A DNA stretch of 64,000 bases from Viscum album (Eukaryota; Streptophyta; Magnoliopsida; Santalales; Viscaceae), in contig OY728128.1 in NCBI GenBank assembly GCA_963277665.1, positions 1,861,500,988-1,861,564,987 on the forward strand, written 5' to 3'. Shown piece by piece: positions 59,643 through 64,000 of this stretch (the stretch's first letter is position 1; each line of letters starts with the position of its first letter). The translations under genes and the position numbers were made by a program. Below the pieces are notes generated by a model. It ran no database searches, had not been told where the DNA came from, and saw nothing but the letters and a program-made list of their open reading frames with translations.

Positions 59643-61704
59643 TGTCCCAGATTTTATTTTTATAAATTTTAAATATTATATGGGTTAATTTTAAGACCAG
59701 GTGCTAAGATGGTGCGAAATTCCAAGACCCGTTGTTTCTATAATAAATATTTGAATAATATTAAAATATTAAATAACTTGTGCATGTAGTTTTCTTGAAA
59801 AAAAGTGGAATAATATCTAAATAGTTTCCCAAATCAGAAATATGAGGGCACCATTGCTTTTAGAGTAGCGACTTAAACATAGACAAGGCCTTACACCGAT
59901 CGGTGCATGTTGACTATGAAATTTAGTTTCAGGAGTTTTTAATAAATAAAATGAATTATGAATTTATTTAATTTTACCATGTCATCAATAGAGTTACCCT
60001 TTTTATTTTTAATAAAGCCTTTAGGAAGGGATCCATAGTAAGGATCGACACCTTGGAAATTCCTTGGATGCTCTAGAGATAAACCCTAGAGAAATATATC
60101 GGTGGTGATGATAGATACTTTGATTAGAGATCGTTTATGATGGGATTCACCAATAATAACTGGTCTTCAACATCAAATGATTATTACTAGGTTGGGCATG
60201 TTGTTTTGATATTCTTTTCTACAATAAATGATTTAATGACTATTGTGGAACAACCAACAAATAGGTTGATCCGTGGTTTGATCATTATTGTGTAAATGGT
60301 TTTAGTTATCGGAATAAGTGGTTGATTTCAGTATTTATTTTGATTTTTGATCATCTCATAGGAATAGATAACGTTTTTAATGAACAAAGGTTGAGGTCAG
60401 ATCCTTGGGTTTGAACCATGTGAAATTCTCTCCCCCATTTTATATGAGTGATCTTTTTTTAATAGTGTTATGAGTGAATGATCATTCCACCTTCGTTACA
60501 TGGTGAAATAATCCAAAATTGATGATACAACCCTGGGAAGACATAATGGAGGTGTGACGATGATAGAGGATGATGAATCGAACTTTCTAAGGAGGTATAA
60601 TTCTTTGGGATGTTTTATGGGAAGGATTTAAAGTTATTTTATAAGATGATTGAAGGCTCAAAACAACTAAATTTAGTGTTATGGTGAAGAAAATACATAG
60701 ATTTTAGTTTTTCGAGGTTAATAGATTAACGAAACAGGGTCTTGGATAAAGTCAATGGAATCTCTGGAGAGGAACAACGTGGGATCCTCTATTAATATTC
60801 ATTCCCTAGGTAATTTCCTGGGTATTGGTGTGATGAATCCTACAAGACATTGATCCTCTACTTATCTGGTTAATCCTGATAGAGTTTTTGGCACCACCAA
60901 ATGTACCTGGCTGTGATCCTCATTTATTTTATCTTATATTTTTCTTCAGATCTCTTAGTGTGTCTCCATCAATTAGTTTCCCAACAAAATGTACTTCTCA
61001 GATGTATGTCATCAGTTCTTTTGAACTCAGGAGTGTGTTCTCTTGGATGAGTGCTCTGTGAAATCTTCTATACGAATCCCTAGAGTTGTAATAATGTAGT
61101 TGTGACTTACCACTAGATTGTGTGCCATGAATTGATCATATCTAGTTATATTTGTTATAAATTCTGTAGACATATAATGTGTAGAGATGACATTATTTTT
61201 CATTCATGTGCCTTTTGGTGGATTCATGGTTTCCTATAGAGTATTTTTATACCCCCTATACATAATTTTCCTATACATGTCATGTATTTTGTAGGAGAGA
61301 GACATTTTGACAGTGTCTTAGGCGTACCAGGACTTGATAGAGATTTGTGAGATCAGGTAGTCGAGGTGTTTCTATGACTATTGACAGTAGTCCTAGTACC
61401 TTTACTTATAGGTTAGACTTGTGGTTTCATACTTCTTTTGGTGGGATTGTATTTGGACCAGTTTCACTTTATATTCCTTTCTTACTATGTTGGTTAAGAT
61501 ATAGTGGTATGAATGCATTGTTTTCTAATTGTTTTTGACATTTCTATATTTTGTGGTCTTCGACATGTGTTTGCATGTACTAGTACATAGGAAATTACTC
61601 CCATGTTAGTGATATACCTACTCAAAGCTAGTCACTTGCCTCGGACATATTGGAGGCTAGCTTGGAGAGTCGCAACACAGGCCCCACTGGGATGATTCGT
61701 GACA
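59643..61704 (+). repeat. Element C 3' LTR
   Basis: Begins TGTCCCAG and ends CGTGACA. Aligned with 29979-32586 throughout, apart from the extra segment in that copy. The frame 61347-61538 is a shadow shared with the 5' LTR (32193-32471). No gene. Confidence 0.82.
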
Positions 61705-63372
61705 AATAAAAATATGAAACTACTACTATATGAACAATATAAAATGTATTACCCACATAGGGATTCAAAGTAACTCCTCATTCTATTTTTTTATTAATTC
61801 CACTAAATATATTTATCATGTATTATGTGTTTTATTTTTATTTTATTTGGATTATTTAGAATAAAATGAAATCATTTTAAAATTTAAACCATCTTGGTAT
61901 TTTAAGAACACAACTTGGTTTGAATTACTATGGATTTAGATGAATAATGAATTGTGGTTTTTCCTTCTTTTCCAATATATAAATTTAAAGAGATTTTATT
62001 GATTTTAAAAAATATGTCACCAATACTTCCAATTGTGTAACCCTTATGTTACTTGAGAAGTTTTTAACATTTTTTGATATATTCTTACCTTCCTCATTAG
62101 TATTTTTACTCTTATTTCGTGATATTATATCCAAAAATTATTATGTTTAAATCTTTAATAATTACCAGAGGCCATGACATGTGTCATATATGATTGATTT
62201 TTTATTTTTAAATCCTATTTTAATAATTTTACTTCTATTTTGTGCTACAATGTTCATCTATTAATTTTTTTATATGAAAAATATTATACATCATTTTACT
62301 TTTTACGAAGAAATATTTTATGCCTTTAATACCATTATAAATTGTATAAGATATAATTTCATGAATATGGATGGAAATAAATGTGGGGGAGAGAGATATT
62401 TGATTCGAAACAAATAAATTTTTAGGTGATGAAACAATTATTCATGTTGTGGAAAAGAAACAATAAATCTGGAGAGTTGGATGGACTACAATTACATAAT
62501 TAAAATCTTTGATATTATTTATTAATATATTTCAATGATCAGTGGACACAATTACACCATAATGAAAATTTATCTTTATAAAAAACAATAACTATTAAAT
62601 ATTTATAAATAGAAACGTACATAGGTAGAAGAGAGAAAAATTAAATAATGAAATTATTTTTTAAATGAAATTTCCTATTGTGTGGATTGCCCAAAAATAT
62701 GAATATCTTTTTATAGGATAATATTTCAAATGGGGGGGGGGAGCGGGGGGTGGTTTTGGGTGGGGGATAAATCATTTATTGAGGTAAACAACTAATATGC
62801 ACTTAACTTCACATTTTATCTAAACATTTTTAATTTTGTCTGAGTTTTACAATTTAAAACATGCCACGCCTTATCTATAGAACAAACCATGATAAATACC
62901 TCATGATTGATAAAATATTATAAAAATTTCAGATAGATATTCATGGATGTAAGTAATAATATAAAGATCATGTGTGTCATAAATAATTTAAAAAGATCTA
63001 TTGAAAATCAAAGGGGAGAGAGAAATATTTTTATGTATGTAATCATGAAATAAACTTGTAGATTAAAAGGGGTTTAATGGTTTTTTATGTTTAGTTTATT
63101 ATTATGAAGTTTTGATACATGAAGGAAGGATGATAATTATTTTTATTTGAATATTTAGTACTTTATAATTTATATTTTTGAAAATCTATATTTACCTCAG
63201 TATTTAATGATATTACATTAGTGCAGTGACTATGTGTGAGCAATTGGTTAGAGAAATTTTGGTAATTATTTTAAAATTTAATTCATTAATTTTAATCCGG
63301 ACCATCTTCCCATTTAATGATAGTTAAAAAAATAATTTATCAGTAATAAACTAGTATCTAAGGAGAAATTGT
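61705..63372. other. Unassigned AT-rich DNA
   Basis: No domain, LTR end or primer site recognised on either strand. It may be the other side of whatever C inserted into (compare 27901-29978), or the decayed interior of the minus-strand element I. Confidence 0.5.
62732..62766 (+). repeat. G-rich tract with quadruplex pattern
   Basis: Runs of 10, 6, 3 and 5 G separated by AGC-containing, 7-base and 1-base gaps. It stands alone in very AT-rich sequence. Confidence 0.7.
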
Positions 63373-64000
63373 TTAATGACCAAGTCATTTCATACATATA
63401 TATTATAAATATAAAAAAATATTCAATACTTTTCACAAATATATGCTTGATTATAGTTATTGTTTAGTGTCATTGGAGACTAAGAAATACATATTCTAAT
63501 CTAATGAAATATCTTTAATAACTCCCATTAATATCTTCCACTTTTTACTCATAATAAACATACCCTACATAAAACTTTTATTTTTAACCCGGGGAACAGA
63601 AACATAAGAAATGGTGAGATCAGATGCTCAGTAAGGATATGAAAGGGAGATATCAATATATGATTATATTAATTAATGAGATTACCATAAAGGTATAACA
63701 TCTTGAACATAATATAAATTGTTTATACCCAAATTATCATAGATCATAAACCTGAGTAATAGAATAAAAAATTATTTTTCAAAAACTCTGGATTCATAAG
63801 TCTCTAAAATCACAATATTTAAAGAAAAAATACTCATCTCATAAATATGTGGTACTAAAATAAGAATAGTAACAATTTCATTTGTGATGCTAAACTACCA
63901 ATACCATCAAGCATAGTGTATCAGGAGTCATCAATATTTTCTCATTTTGGATCAAGCCAATCAGTCCGTTTCCCACTATTGATCAAGCCAATCCGACTAT
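63373..64000 (-). mobile_element. Element I: partial LTR of the A/B family at the window edge
   Basis: GTTTAGTGTCATTGGAGACT (about 63463) matches B's GTTTAGTGTCTTTGGAAACT. GGTGAGATCAGATGCTCAGTAAGG (63614-63637) matches A and B at their R/U5 loop. CGGGGAACAG near 63592 stands at the acceptor position. The left end is estimated from B's spacing; the right end lies outside the window. More diverged than A and B. Confidence 0.65.

Larger units (their letters stand above)
29979..61704 (+). mobile_element. Element C: Tekay/Del-type chromovirus, split by A and B
   Basis: LTRs at 29979-32586 and 59643-61704 flank an interior of about 4.8 kb once A is removed. Gag, protease, RT, RNase H, integrase and chromodomain remnants occur in forward order. 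Flanks AATAA (29972-29976) and AATAA (61705-61709) may be the target duplication, but the exact left end is uncertain by a few bases. All frames are broken. Confidence 0.85.

Overview
This window looks like intergenic DNA from a plant nuclear genome, probably a large repeat-rich one. I find no host protein gene, rRNA gene or complete tRNA gene. Apart from the first 3 kb it is strongly AT-rich, and almost everything I can place is Ty3/gypsy LTR retrotransposon. The plant assignment rests on the gag, pol and chromodomain motifs of the Tekay/Del chromovirus type, on primer-binding sites matching plant initiator tRNA-Met (TGGTATCAGAG), and on LTR ends such as TGTAACACCCC. I cannot name the species.

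Layout. (1) 1-3045 is the end of a GC-rich LTR (element E) inserted into the 5' LTR of element D. (2) 3046-12320 is D, a forward chromovirus with gag, protease, RT, RNase H, integrase and chromodomain, all broken. (3) 12340-14236 holds the integrase/chromodomain end and 3' LTR start of a still older element F; D sits in F's integrase. (4) 14237-24780 is element G: two ~4.2 kb LTRs around a 2.2 kb gag-only interior, inserted in F's 3' LTR, which resumes at 24781 and fades near 27900. (5) 27901-29978 is unassigned. (6) 29979-61704 is C, a forward chromovirus split by A (34310-56561, minus strand), which is itself split by B (41382-52016, minus strand). A and B each have intact 5-bp target duplications. 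(7) 61705-63372 is unassigned AT-rich DNA. (8) 63373-64000 is the edge of another minus-strand LTR of the A/B family.

Most notable is one family seen as F, G, A, B and I. Its LTRs are about 4-4.5 kb. F has pol and a chromodomain; G keeps only gag (capsid plus zinc knuckle); A and B keep only an intact capsid-less zinc-knuckle protein of 156-174 residues. Their LTRs carry an array of hairpins spaced about 175-200 bp. The hairpins share a core (CGTACGTACGGACTACCGTC in element sense) flanked by arms that differ from copy to copy but stay complementary. The arrays lie inside a predicted ~2-2.6 kb LTR intron. My inference is that this is a non-autonomous retrotransposon family with an RNA-structural packaging or dimerisation signal that only unspliced RNA retains. 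A tRNA-like module with A and B boxes also sits antisense inside both A and B.
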